DNA from: an uncultured Sphingomonadaceae bacterium
GTDB lineage: Bacteria; Pseudomonadota; Alphaproteobacteria; Sphingomonadales; Sphingomonadaceae
Direction of reading: 5' to 3'
DNA: 64,000 bases
Assembly: GCA_947494305.1 (NCBI GenBank)
Contig: CANLUL010000003.1
Span: 124,001-188,000, forward strand
Made by a program: the position numbers and the translations under genes. Shown here in pieces: positions 36,778 through 45,865 of this stretch. Positions within the stretch are counted from its first letter, which is position 1. Every line of letters begins with the position of its first letter. The notes under the pieces are model-generated. The model was not told the origin of the DNA and made no database searches. It saw nothing but the letters and a program-made list of their open reading frames with translations.

Positions 36778-38211
36778 ATGAGCAAAGAAGTGACCATCGC
36801 GGCAGAAGAGAGGCACCAGCCGAGCGCGGACGATATTATCGATCTGGCGATCAGTATTTTGTCAGATGGTCGTGATCATCCCGAGCTATGGAATGAAATC
36901 CCCGTATTTCTGCTTCATTTTCCGGACTTCCCCGCATTGCTTCTACAGCGTCGGTTGCTGGAAGCGAACGCGGAAACTCAAGTTCATATCTCGCTTGTTC
37001 ATTGTATTGCGCTGGCCGAAAGTGGTCCGCTGGATGCCGCATTTGACGCGATTGAAGACATTGCGATTACCCATAGCCAATCGGCTTTGGTGCAAGGCGC
37101 TCTTTTCCATCTCCACAGTCTGAAGGACCCTGAAAACCCGAAATTTCAACTTGCTGGAAAAATCTGTAACGCACCATTTCAACAGATGGACGTATTGGAA
37201 GAATCAACCCATTTATGCTGCGCCAGTTGGTTGCAGCAATCAGCCGGTGATTTATCAAAGACCGATTGGCAGAGTGTATGGAATTCAGACATGGCGCAGG
37301 ATATCCGCGCCAGCATCCATGATGGCAGCTATCGTTTTTGCAACAAAATGGCTTGCCCCAAGATTCAAACCAATACGCTTGTCCCGGCTGAAGAAATAGC
37401 AAAGGAAACCCCGCTATGGGATGCGATTGTGGCTGATCAACTCACCGCGATGCCTGTCGGGCCGGAAGTTGTAAATCTTGCCTATGATCGAACCTGCAAC
37501 CTAAGCTGTCCCAGTTGTCGTAGTGAAAAATATGCCGCGGACAGCGAAACCAGAGCGCGCTATGAAGAGATGCAGCGCGAGCGCATCCTGCCCATGCTGA
37601 AAGACGCAAAAACGGTATTTGTCACCGGCTCCGGTGATCCTTTCGCAAGCAAGAATTTCCGTCGGCTGATGTCGGAATTGACGCCGGATGACTATCCCGA
37701 ACTTGGCTTTCAGATCATGACCAACGGTATGCTATTTACCCCCAAACAATGGGAAGCTTTCCCCAGCCTGCATGGCCGCGTCCGCATGTTGAAAATCAGT
37801 GTCGATGCCGCCACAGGCCCGACCCATGAATTGCTCCGCCGCGGAGCCTATTGGCCGACTATGCTGGAGAATATGCGCTTTGCCGGTGACCTGACGAAAG
37901 ACGGTCTAGTCGATCAATTTGATTTGATTTTCGTTGTCCAACAGGAAAATTTCCGGGAAATGGGTGATGCGATTGATCTGGCAAAACAGGTTGGCGCAAC
38001 CGGCGTTTATTTCGCCCGGATCACCAATTGGGGCACCTTCTCCGACGCCGAGTTTTCCAGGAAAGCGGTGTGTATGCCTTCCCATCCTGATCATGGCGAA
38101 TTTATCGAAGCCATGCAGGATGAACGTCTGCGCGATCCTATGGTCATGCTCGGAGATCTCAACGAATTTTTGGCAGAGCCGGTGACTGCCACACGTGCTT
38201 TTGTGGGTTAG
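36778..38211 (+). CDS. radical SAM protein with N-terminal SPASM-like cysteine domain
   Basis: The 477-residue protein has a helical N-terminal part (1-120). A cysteine-rich segment follows (C130, C147, C148, C188, C193) laid out like a SPASM/twitch auxiliary cluster, including VWNSD and SYRFCNKMACP. Then comes the radical SAM core with the CxxxCxxC motif (C240, C244, C247) in RTCNLSCPSCRSEK and FVTGSGDPFAS. In most SPASM enzymes the auxiliary domain follows the core; here it precedes it. The ATG at 36778 has GGAG six bases upstream; ATG 36766 and GTG 36748 are alternatives. The substrate is unknown. Confidence 0.82.
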   Translation: MSKEVTIAAEERHQPSADDIIDLAISILSDGRDHPELWNEIPVFLLHFPDFPALLLQRRLLEANAETQVHISLVHCIALAESGPLDAAFDAIEDIAITHSQSALVQGALFHLHSLKDPENPKFQLAGKICNAPFQQMDVLEESTHLCCASWLQQSAGDLSKTDWQSVWNSDMAQDIRASIHDGSYRFCNKMACPKIQTNTLVPAEEIAKETPLWDAIVADQLTAMPVGPEVVNLAYDRTCNLSCPSCRSEKYAADSETRARYEEMQRERILPMLKDAKTVFVTGSGDPFASKNFRRLMSELTPDDYPELGFQIMTNGMLFTPKQWEAFPSLHGRVRMLKISVDAATGPTHELLRRGAYWPTMLENMRFAGDLTKDGLVDQFDLIFVVQQENFREMGDAIDLAKQVGATGVYFARITNWGTFSDAEFSRKAVCMPSHPDHGEFIEAMQDERLRDPMVMLGDLNEFLAEPVTATRAFVG

Positions 38212-38236
38212 TGATTAACCTTAGGTCGCATCAAAC

Positions 38237-39787
38237 TCAAACAATCCGGCTTTTGCCCTCACCCCAATATTTGTCCCGAAGCCCGGTCTTGTAGAGTTTG
38301 CCGGTCGGCAGGCGCGGCATTTCGTCGATAAAGTCGATGCTCTTCGGGCATTTCATCGATGCCAGATGCTCACGGCAATGGGCGATCAACTCTTCCGCCA
38401 TTGCGTCATCTGCTGGCTGATCCGGCATCATCTGGACAACCGCTTTGACTTCTTCACCCAGATCAACATTGGGCACACCAAAGACCGCAGCATCCGACAC
38501 CTTGGGATGCTCGATCAAGAGGTTCTCACATTCCTGCGGATAAATGTTCACGCCGCCGGAAATGATCATGAATGTTTTACGGTCGGTCAGATAGACAAAG
38601 CCATCCTCATCCACATAACCCATATCGCCGACGGTGCTCATTGTCTGATCCTCTGAGCGCACCTCGGCGGTCTTTTCCGGATCGTTGAAATATTCAAATG
38701 GATTGGCGGTCTCAAACCACAATGTTCCAACTTCGCCTGTCGGACATTCGTTCATATCGTCATCGAGGATGTGCAGCACGCCGACCACAACCTTGCCCAC
38801 GGTACCTTTATGGGCCAGCCAGTCCTCGCTGCTGCAATAGGTGAAGCCAAGCGCTTCTGTGGCGCCATAATATTCCGAAACAATAGGCCCCCACCAGTCA
38901 ATCATCTGCTCCTTTACCTGTACCGGACAAGGCGCTGCGGCGTGGACGGTGAACTCCAGCGACGACAGGTCATATTTGTTGCGTACATCCTCTGGCAATT
39001 TCAGCATCCGAGAGAACATCGTTGGAACCAGCTGGGTATGGGTAATCTTATACTGCTCGATCAATGCCAAATAGCTTTCAGGGTCAAATCGTTCCATGAT
39101 GACCGCCGTGCCGCCCATAGAGATTGTCATGCCAACGGCGGCATTGGGCGCGCTATGATATAGCGGTGCGGGCGAGAGGTAGATCATATCTTCGCGGTAC
39201 TGCCAAAGCGCACCCAGAAAATGGAATACAGGTAACTTAAAACCCGCCGGTTCTTCTGGCAGCGGGCGTAATATGCCTTTTGGCTGACCAGTCGTTCCAG
39301 AAGAATAGAGCATGGATGCTCCAACCCACTCATCCGCAATTGGCGTTGCTGGGAAACTAGCCACAGCTTCATCCAGATTGACAATATTCCGTTCACCTCC
39401 AGCGCCGTCAACAATCACGACCAGTTTGACGTTTGGACAATCCTTGATCGCCGCCAACGCGATTTCACGCTTTTTCTCAGAGGTAAAGACCACCTGTGAC
39501 TGGCTGTTGTTGATAATATACGCCAATTCCTCTGCGGTCAGATAGCTGTTGATACAGGTATAATAGAGGCCTGAGCGCTCCCCCGCCGAGCAACACTCGA
39601 GATAGCGCACATGATTTTCCATGAAGACCGCATAGTGATCGAGACGTTTGAGACCTTGGTCGCGAAGCAAATGGGCGATGCGGTTGGATCGCTCATCCAA
39701 CTCGCCATAGGTTACCGTTTCACCGCTCTCCGCCATGATAAAAGCGGGTTGGTCCCGGCGGGTTTTGACTTGCTCTCCCGGATACAT
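38237..39787 (-). CDS. acyl-CoA synthetase (AMP-dependent ligase)
   Basis: The 516-residue protein is an ANL-family ligase that activates a carboxylic acid with ATP and CoA. It has the P-loop YSSGTTGQPKG, the YYGATEA adenine motif, GDMGYVDEDGFVYLTDRKTFMIISGGVNIYP and the C-terminal PTGKLYK lysine. The ATG at 39787 has GGAG upstream. It is the last gene of the minus-strand run after the PrpE-type ligase, with a 215-base gap (39788-40002) in which I see no gene. Fatty, aromatic or side-chain acids are possible substrates. Confidence 0.92.
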   Translation of the reverse strand: MYPGEQVKTRRDQPAFIMAESGETVTYGELDERSNRIAHLLRDQGLKRLDHYAVFMENHVRYLECCSAGERSGLYYTCINSYLTAEELAYIINNSQSQVVFTSEKKREIALAAIKDCPNVKLVVIVDGAGGERNIVNLDEAVASFPATPIADEWVGASMLYSSGTTGQPKGILRPLPEEPAGFKLPVFHFLGALWQYREDMIYLSPAPLYHSAPNAAVGMTISMGGTAVIMERFDPESYLALIEQYKITHTQLVPTMFSRMLKLPEDVRNKYDLSSLEFTVHAAAPCPVQVKEQMIDWWGPIVSEYYGATEALGFTYCSSEDWLAHKGTVGKVVVGVLHILDDDMNECPTGEVGTLWFETANPFEYFNDPEKTAEVRSEDQTMSTVGDMGYVDEDGFVYLTDRKTFMIISGGVNIYPQECENLLIEHPKVSDAAVFGVPNVDLGEEVKAVVQMMPDQPADDAMAEELIAHCREHLASMKCPKSIDFIDEMPRLPTGKLYKTGLRDKYWGEGKSRIV

Positions 39788-40002
39788 GGGGCATTCTCCA
39801 TTATCTTTTGCCAGACTGTATCGTGGATTTTCAATTGAGCAAAGACAATCGTATGCGTGCGCTATTAGACAGTGATTTCCCTTAGTCAGAGTTTCGCAGC
39901 TCATTTCACGAAAATACGATCAATTGTAATGCGCGTATTTGCCAACGAGGCGCTGCGGGCACAGCACTTAAAATCCTAGCTCAGATGAAAGAACTCAATA
40001 CA

Positions 40003-41886
40003 TCAAAGAGTGAACGAATAAGCAAACTGCGTGGCTATTGTTTTCAGAGCTTCGGGGTTTTCAATCGTGTTGGGCATAGTCATTCGTTGCCCGTTCACAA
40101 TCGCTCGCAGAGAGGAACGTAAGATTTTTCCTGACCTTGTTTTGGGTAAGGCTTGAACCTGATGAATTGTTTTTAGCGCGGCAACAGCACCCAATTCGGC
40201 ACGTACTTTGGCAATACACTGTCTGTCCAGATTTTCTAGATCAGCGCTCGCACCGGCGACCACAAAAGCCATTGGTATCGTGCCTTTCAATGTGTCTTGC
40301 GCTCCGATCACAGCACATTCTGCAACGCCATCAACTTCGGCTAACAGCCCTTCCATCTGACCCGTGGACAGTCGATGCCCTGCTACATTGATAATATCAT
40401 CGGTGCGGCCCATGATATGTAAAAACCCATCCTTGTCGCGATATCCGCTATCTCCAGTTTCATAGTGACCTGGATAGTTGGCAAAGGCTTTTTCAAACTC
40501 CGGCTGATTGTTCCAGAGGCTTTGGTAGCAACCCGGCGGTAACGGTGTTGCAATGGTTATATTGCCTGAACTCGCTTCTTCGACCGGTTGGCCTGCTTCG
40601 TTGAGTATCCGGAAGTGATGACCGGGAACGGGAAAGCCGGCGCTACCGGCCCTGCGCCGCGTATCTCCCAGTCCCAGACAAGTTGCAACGGCTGGCCATC
40701 CCAGTTCGGTTTGCCACCAATGATCTATTACTTGGCGATCTAGCAAGTCTTCCAACCAATATATCGTGTCGGGATCAGCGCGTTCTCCGGCTAGAAAAAT
40801 GGCCCGTAAATCGGGCAATCTGCTTTCCGGCAGCAATGCGCCGTTGCTATCTTCCTTTCGGATCGCCCGGATAGCGGTCGGAGCCGTGAAGAATACAGTG
40901 ACATTGTTGCGCTCCATAACCCGCCAAAATTCTCCGGCATCCGGCGTTCCAATTGGTTTGCCTTCAAACAGGATAGTTGATGCTCCGGCAAATAGCGGCG
41001 CGTAGACGATATAGCTGTGCCCGACGACCCAGCCAACATCGGATGCTGCCCAGTATGTCTCGCCCGGTTTCAGGCCGTAGATGGATTGCATGGTCCAGTG
41101 CAAAGCCACCGCATGCCCGCCATTGTCTCGAACTACACCTTTCGGAATGCCCGTCGTACCAGATGTATAAAGAATATAGAGTGGATCTGACGAATGGACG
41201 GTCACACATTCTGTCGGTTCAGCCAATTCGTATTGCTGCTGCCAATCCAGATAACCGGGGCCATCAAGCTCTATGTCCAATATACTTCTATCGAACAGGA
41301 TGACGGACGGGATCTCATATTCTGCCAGTGCGATTGCTTGATCAACAATCGGTTTATATTCGATGATTTTCTGGCCTTCCATTCCGCCGGAAGCGGTTAG
41401 AAGCAACTTGGGTTCTGCATCATCAATTCGCTTTGCCAATTCGGTTGGCGCGAACCCGCCGAAGACAACGGAGTGAATGGCCCCAATCCGTGCACAGGCA
41501 AGCATCGCAAACACGGTCTCGGGAATCATGGGCATATAGATGACAACGCGATCACCTTTTTGAACACCGGTTGCTGCCATCATTCCCGCCGTTCTGGCGA
41601 CGCGTTCCAATAACTCCTGATAGGTAAATTCGGCTCGATGGCCCGTGGCTGAACTTTCGTAGATCAATGCGATTTGCTCGCCCCGACCAGCCGCTACATG
41701 CCGATCAACGGCATTGTAGCAACTGTTCAGTTGTCCATCGGGAAACCAGCAATTTTTTTGTTCATCCCAGCCTATTTGCGGGCGGGTGATCCAGTCTATC
41801 TGCGATGCCGCATCGAGCCAGAACTGGTCCCTATCGTCCATGCTGGACTGCCAGATGCGTTCATATTCATTTGATGGATTAGACAC
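40003..41886 (-). CDS. prpE: propionate/short-chain acyl-CoA ligase, PrpE type
   Basis: The 627-residue protein belongs to the acetyl/propionyl-CoA synthetase group: HSVVFGGFAPTELAKRIDDAEPK, YTSGTTGIPKGVVRDNGGHAVAL, the WWQTELGWPA segment and LPKTRSGKILRSSLR with the catalytic lysine. These match PrpE more than Acs. The start is a GTG at 41886 whose first 8 bases overlap the cupin stop, so translation is probably coupled. A product acid of the cluster's pathway is a likely substrate (inference). Confidence 0.87.
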   Translation of the reverse strand: MSNPSNEYERIWQSSMDDRDQFWLDAASQIDWITRPQIGWDEQKNCWFPDGQLNSCYNAVDRHVAAGRGEQIALIYESSATGHRAEFTYQELLERVARTAGMMAATGVQKGDRVVIYMPMIPETVFAMLACARIGAIHSVVFGGFAPTELAKRIDDAEPKLLLTASGGMEGQKIIEYKPIVDQAIALAEYEIPSVILFDRSILDIELDGPGYLDWQQQYELAEPTECVTVHSSDPLYILYTSGTTGIPKGVVRDNGGHAVALHWTMQSIYGLKPGETYWAASDVGWVVGHSYIVYAPLFAGASTILFEGKPIGTPDAGEFWRVMERNNVTVFFTAPTAIRAIRKEDSNGALLPESRLPDLRAIFLAGERADPDTIYWLEDLLDRQVIDHWWQTELGWPAVATCLGLGDTRRRAGSAGFPVPGHHFRILNEAGQPVEEASSGNITIATPLPPGCYQSLWNNQPEFEKAFANYPGHYETGDSGYRDKDGFLHIMGRTDDIINVAGHRLSTGQMEGLLAEVDGVAECAVIGAQDTLKGTIPMAFVVAGASADLENLDRQCIAKVRAELGAVAALKTIHQVQALPKTRSGKILRSSLRAIVNGQRMTMPNTIENPEALKTIATQFAYSFTL

Positions 41887-42280
41887 GGCCCTTAGTAATA
41901 TCCGTTAAATAGGAATGATCAAGAATAGATGTCACATTCTCGTCTTCATCCAGAAAAACAACAGGCCCATGATTGGTGAAATACAGCAACGTATATTCCG
42001 GAAACGATGTGTGATCGTGGATAGCATCCAGTGGCTCATAACCATAAGTGCCTTCCAGCGCCGTCCCCATCCGGTATTCCATCTTGCCCTCGACGACATA
42101 ATATTCACCGGCGCCCAGATGACGATGCTTGGGGAAAAAGCTGCCCGGTTGGCATCGAAGCAACACAGTCCAGCGCCCTGTTTCCTTGCTGGTGAAGAAC
42201 AGTTTGAAATCAATGCCTTCGACTAGGTTATACCATTCCAGATCATCTGGGGTTGTTAACAGTTCTGGCGCAATGTCCAT
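41879..42280 (-). CDS. cupin protein of the 2,4'-dihydroxyacetophenone dioxygenase-like family
   Basis: The 133-residue protein is a single-domain cupin. Metal ligands appear as H52 and H54 (PKHRHLGAGEYYVVEG), E59, and a histidine near 88-90 (DAIHDHT). Sequence and size resemble 2,4'-dihydroxyacetophenone dioxygenase relatives, which cleave a C-C bond beside an alpha-hydroxyketone. The real substrate is unknown. It lies 31 bases after the TonB receptor stop and overlaps the PrpE-type gene. Confidence 0.8.
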   Translation of the reverse strand: MDIAPELLTTPDDLEWYNLVEGIDFKLFFTSKETGRWTVLLRCQPGSFFPKHRHLGAGEYYVVEGKMEYRMGTALEGTYGYEPLDAIHDHTSFPEYTLLYFTNHGPVVFLDEDENVTSILDHSYLTDITKGRV

Positions 42281-42311
42281 TTTGTGCTCCTGAAAAACCT
42301 ATTGAAGGTTG

Positions 42312-44546
42312 TTAGAATGAAAGCCGAAGTTCAGCGCCGTAGGTCGCGCCTTCACCGAAGTAACGAGGTACCAAGCCAAAGCCTCGCAGGTCAGTGGCGT
42401 CGACAATATGGGCCTTGTTGGTGACGTTTTTGGCCCAAAGGGCAAACTCCCAATCATTGTCAGGGTCGACCAGAGATGCTCGGAGATTGAGCAAGCCATA
42501 GCCTTCTCCCGAACTGACCAGTTGGTCTTCGGCATTGTTGTAGAATTTCTTGCCGGTAAAATTATATTCCGCGCGCCAGCGTGTTTCGAACCGGCCGACG
42601 GGTACGGTTACTTGCGCGTTGGCCGAGAGAGTGAACTTGGGTGCGCCCGGCATTCTGTTTCCGGAGAAATCGCGGGGCAGTCCGGTTACAGGATCTATGG
42701 CGCCGGATAGGTAGTTTTTGAACTTCGCATCCAAAATGCCAAAATTCAAACCTAAGTCGAGCCAGTCGGTTGGCGTTGCAAAAGCTTCAACTTCAACACC
42801 CTTGATTGTCGCATCTGCTGCATTGTCCAGGCCTAGCGTCGGTACAGCACTGCCTGCTTGGGTGTTGACGGAAAGCACCTGCAAGTCGCTATAATCATAA
42901 TAGAAGGCAGAGAGATTTAACCGCAGTTTCCGGTCAAACAAAGTCGACTTCAAACCAACTTCATAAGAGATAAGTGTTTCTGGATCGACTTGGGTCCGCT
43001 CGGCAAGACTGGTAATGATGCCAATGTTGAAACCGCCGGCTTTAAACCCCTTGTCGACGCTGAAATAGGCAAGGACGTCGTCGGTCAGGTCATAATCCAC
43101 ACCAAGACGCCACGAGAATGACTTATAGGTGTCGCGCAAATTGGCAAATGGGACCAAGGTAACCGGTGCGCCATTGGGAATATTCATGTCGAAAAAATTG
43201 GGGATCAGGTCTGCCTGATGGGTCGCCCGTACTTTGTCGATTGTGTAGCGTGCGCCTACCGTAAAGCGAAGCTCTGGCATTACCGCATAGGTCGCCTGTC
43301 CAAACACAGCATAGGCTTTGTTTTTTCGGGTTGCCTGCGTAATTAGTGGCAATGCACCTTGTGCAAAGGTCAATTCCCCTACCAAATCAGCATTGCTGCG
43401 GGCGTTGAAATCCTCGTAAAAATAATAGAGGCCGCCAATCGCGTTGAGCGTGCCGTCATCATAGGAAAGCTGGAGTTCCTGGGTAAATTGCTCGGCATCG
43501 GTTAGAAAAACAATCTCATCGATACGCAGCGGTCCGCCATCAACATCCACCGCATTATCGACGTCACTTTTGTCATAGCCGGTAAGCGATCGGATCGACC
43601 AATCGCCGAAATCATGTTGTACAACAAAATTCACGAACACATTGTCTGAGAAATTCCGTGATAGTCCGTTGAAATTCAAGATACCATCATCGTTAGGGAA
43701 CGGATCAGTATAGCCAAACAGATCTCCGCCGTTGATTACGCCTACGGGTTTGTTCTCCAGATAATCACTGCGATCGCGACCACCGCCGACGGTCAATCTG
43801 ATATCGGTATCTGGCCCGGGGCGAAGTCGGAAAATAGCGCGGGCAGCGGCCTCATCGACATTGATCGCATCGCTATTGTCGAAAATATTGGTTTTCTCGC
43901 CATCGCGCCTGCGAACCATACCAGCCACACGAACAGAGAAATTGTCTGTGATCGGCAAAGATGCTGCGACTTCGCCTTCGAAGAGGTTATAACGCCCGTA
44001 ACCTACCCGTGCATTGCCTTCAAATACATCGCCGGGAAGTTTTGAGAAAAACTGGACAGCACCGCCGGTTGTGTTTTTCCCAAACAACGTACCTTGTGGT
44101 CCGCGCACGACTTCGATCCTTTCCAGATCGAACAGAGAAAATATCTGACTGCCGGTCGATGCCACAACGACGTCATCGCGATATACACTGATGGGTCCGA
44201 TGGAAGAGCTATTGAAGTCATTATTGCCGACACCGCGAATGAAAATATTGGGGACGCCGCCAAAGGTTTTGATCTCGAGATTGGGGACTTGGTCACCGAT
44301 TGACAAGCTGTTCGTGAAACCTGCCTCAGCGATCATCTTGTCGTCAAAAGCGGTGACGGAGACCGGAACATCTTGCAAATTCTGCGCGCGTTTTTGTGCG
44401 GTCACGACGATGACGTTCACGCCGCCTTGACTATCATCTGCCGTAGCTGCTTGGGAAACATTGTCCTGCGCCACGGCTGTACCGTGCGAGGCAAATGACA
44501 ATATGGCAGCCGACCCGGCCAGTAATTTCTGTGTGTGCTTTTTCAT
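42312..44546 (-). CDS. TonB-dependent outer membrane receptor
   Basis: The 744-residue protein has a signal peptide (MKKHTQKLLAGSAAILSFASHGTAVAQ), a TonB-box/plug region (VNVIVVTAQKRAQNLQDVPVSVTAF), the plug motif RGVGNNDFN and RGPQGTLFGKNTTGGAVQF, a long barrel, and the C-terminal aromatic residue (LRLSF). It takes up an unknown substrate; the IRGVGNxDF type is common in sphingomonad catabolic clusters rather than siderophore loci. The ATG at 44546 gives the signal peptide; the frame is open upstream without coding character. Confidence 0.93.
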   Translation of the reverse strand: MKKHTQKLLAGSAAILSFASHGTAVAQDNVSQAATADDSQGGVNVIVVTAQKRAQNLQDVPVSVTAFDDKMIAEAGFTNSLSIGDQVPNLEIKTFGGVPNIFIRGVGNNDFNSSSIGPISVYRDDVVVASTGSQIFSLFDLERIEVVRGPQGTLFGKNTTGGAVQFFSKLPGDVFEGNARVGYGRYNLFEGEVAASLPITDNFSVRVAGMVRRRDGEKTNIFDNSDAINVDEAAARAIFRLRPGPDTDIRLTVGGGRDRSDYLENKPVGVINGGDLFGYTDPFPNDDGILNFNGLSRNFSDNVFVNFVVQHDFGDWSIRSLTGYDKSDVDNAVDVDGGPLRIDEIVFLTDAEQFTQELQLSYDDGTLNAIGGLYYFYEDFNARSNADLVGELTFAQGALPLITQATRKNKAYAVFGQATYAVMPELRFTVGARYTIDKVRATHQADLIPNFFDMNIPNGAPVTLVPFANLRDTYKSFSWRLGVDYDLTDDVLAYFSVDKGFKAGGFNIGIITSLAERTQVDPETLISYEVGLKSTLFDRKLRLNLSAFYYDYSDLQVLSVNTQAGSAVPTLGLDNAADATIKGVEVEAFATPTDWLDLGLNFGILDAKFKNYLSGAIDPVTGLPRDFSGNRMPGAPKFTLSANAQVTVPVGRFETRWRAEYNFTGKKFYNNAEDQLVSSGEGYGLLNLRASLVDPDNDWEFALWAKNVTNKAHIVDATDLRGFGLVPRYFGEGATYGAELRLSF

Positions 44547-44682
44547 GGACTTGATCCTCTTCCTGTCCGGCAACCATCTTGATTGTGATCGTCCGGGTTT
44601 CCCATTGGATAGCCCAAAGTTTTCCCGCATTTCATGCGTCGTTGCGGCTGGAATATTGTAGCATAGTGAACTGGTTTGTCGG

Positions 44683-44705
44683 AACTTGTGCCATTGTGAC
44701 AAGTT
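44683..44705. promoter_or_regulatory. inverted repeat in the receptor/AraC divergent promoter region
   Basis: AACTTGT (44683-44689) and ACAAGTT (44699-44705) form a perfect 7-bp inverted repeat with a 9-base spacer, in the 239-base region between the divergent TonB receptor and AraC genes. It is a candidate operator for the AraC protein (inference). Nothing else was recognised in this gap. Confidence 0.4.
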
Positions 44706-44785
44706 ACTTGACTGTGCGTGTCAATTCGTCGGCGTGGCTTGCTATTCCTCCCTGTAACGCTTAGATTTCCGGTAGGGAGAGGAAA

Positions 44786-45757
44786 ATGGAGCTAGAGGAT
44801 GAGCGCTGGCAATCAGCGATATTACCTCCGACCAAGCAGCTGCCTGGTTTTCAGGAAGTGTTGGACCGGACCCATTTTCATTGGGATCTGAAGTCAGATC
44901 AAAATGATCACTATATAGCCGAAGTTCGCCGCCGTGCGGTTAATGACTATATGCTAACGCAAATTGTCGCTGACCCCGTGACAGGATTTCGCTCGACCCA
45001 AGATATCAATAAAAGTGATGAGAATTATTTCTGCCTACTCTATTTCACCGGCGGAGAATGCCTTCTGGAACAGGGTATCAATTCCACTGTTATCACTAGC
45101 GGGCGGATATCCATCTGGGATAGCACCCGTCCTGCGCGGTTTCAAAATAGCAGCCGGCTCAATCAATATTCGCTGCTGATTCCGCGCGATGAAGCAAAGC
45201 TTATGATTCCGGGTATTGAGGATATGTGCGGTTTGAGCGTCGACGGCACCAAAGGATTGGGTGCGATATTGCATTCGCATTTGCGTCAGATCCACGAGAC
45301 TATCGATATTGTTGAACCGGAAGATCGTCCTGCTGTTTTGCGTGCAACTGTGGAATTGGTTGCTGCAGCCTTCAAACCAGAGGATGCAAACCAATCAACC
45401 TCGACATTTCGCAAAGCGGTGCTAAATCGGGTGCAGGAATATATCGTCACAAATCTTGGCGATCCGGATTTGTCCCCGGCCTCCATCGCGGCAACGTTTC
45501 AGTTCAGCCCAAGATACCTGCACCGGCTTTTTGAACAATCCGATCAAAGCGTCGGCAACTGGATTCGCAAGCGGCGCCTAAATGCGGCAAAAGCTGATTT
45601 GGGTGATGCAGTGAAATCTGGCCTTTCCATTACTGATATTGCCATGCGCCGGGGATTTGCAGATCCTTCGCATTTTAGTCACGCCTTTAAGAATGAATTT
45701 GGCATGTCTCCAAGGGACTTTAAACATTCGATCAATCGTATCGGTGGTGGAATTTAA
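44786..45757 (+). CDS. AraC family transcriptional regulator
   Basis: The 323-residue protein has an N-terminal ligand-sensing region (FTGGECLLEQGINSTVITSGRISIWDSTRPARF resembles the AraC-binding-like domain) and a C-terminal double helix-turn-helix (SPASIAATFQFSPRYLHRLFEQ, then ITDIAMRRGFADPSHFSHAFKNEFGMSPRDFK). It is divergent from the TonB receptor and precedes the SDR/E1 operon by 108 bases, so it is the likely regulator of both. The ligand is presumably the pathway substrate. Confidence 0.9.
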   Translation: MELEDERWQSAILPPTKQLPGFQEVLDRTHFHWDLKSDQNDHYIAEVRRRAVNDYMLTQIVADPVTGFRSTQDINKSDENYFCLLYFTGGECLLEQGINSTVITSGRISIWDSTRPARFQNSSRLNQYSLLIPRDEAKLMIPGIEDMCGLSVDGTKGLGAILHSHLRQIHETIDIVEPEDRPAVLRATVELVAAAFKPEDANQSTSTFRKAVLNRVQEYIVTNLGDPDLSPASIAATFQFSPRYLHRLFEQSDQSVGNWIRKRRLNAAKADLGDAVKSGLSITDIAMRRGFADPSHFSHAFKNEFGMSPRDFKHSINRIGGGI

Positions 45758-45785
45758 AAGCCGCGCGCGCCGGATTCACGCAAAA

Positions 45786-45795
45786 ACAAATTTGT
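45786..45795. promoter_or_regulatory. palindrome upstream of the SDR/E1 operon
   Basis: ACAAATTTGT is a perfect 10-base palindrome in the 108-base gap between the AraC gene and the SDR. Its ACAA/TTGT ends recall the ACAAGTT/AACTTGT arms at 44683-44705, so it may be a related site. Confidence 0.25.
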
Positions 45796-45865
45796 AGCCG
45801 CGCTGACACAAGCGAAGACCCGTTTCCGTGCCTTAAACCATCTTCAATAATAGAGAGGATGGAAT

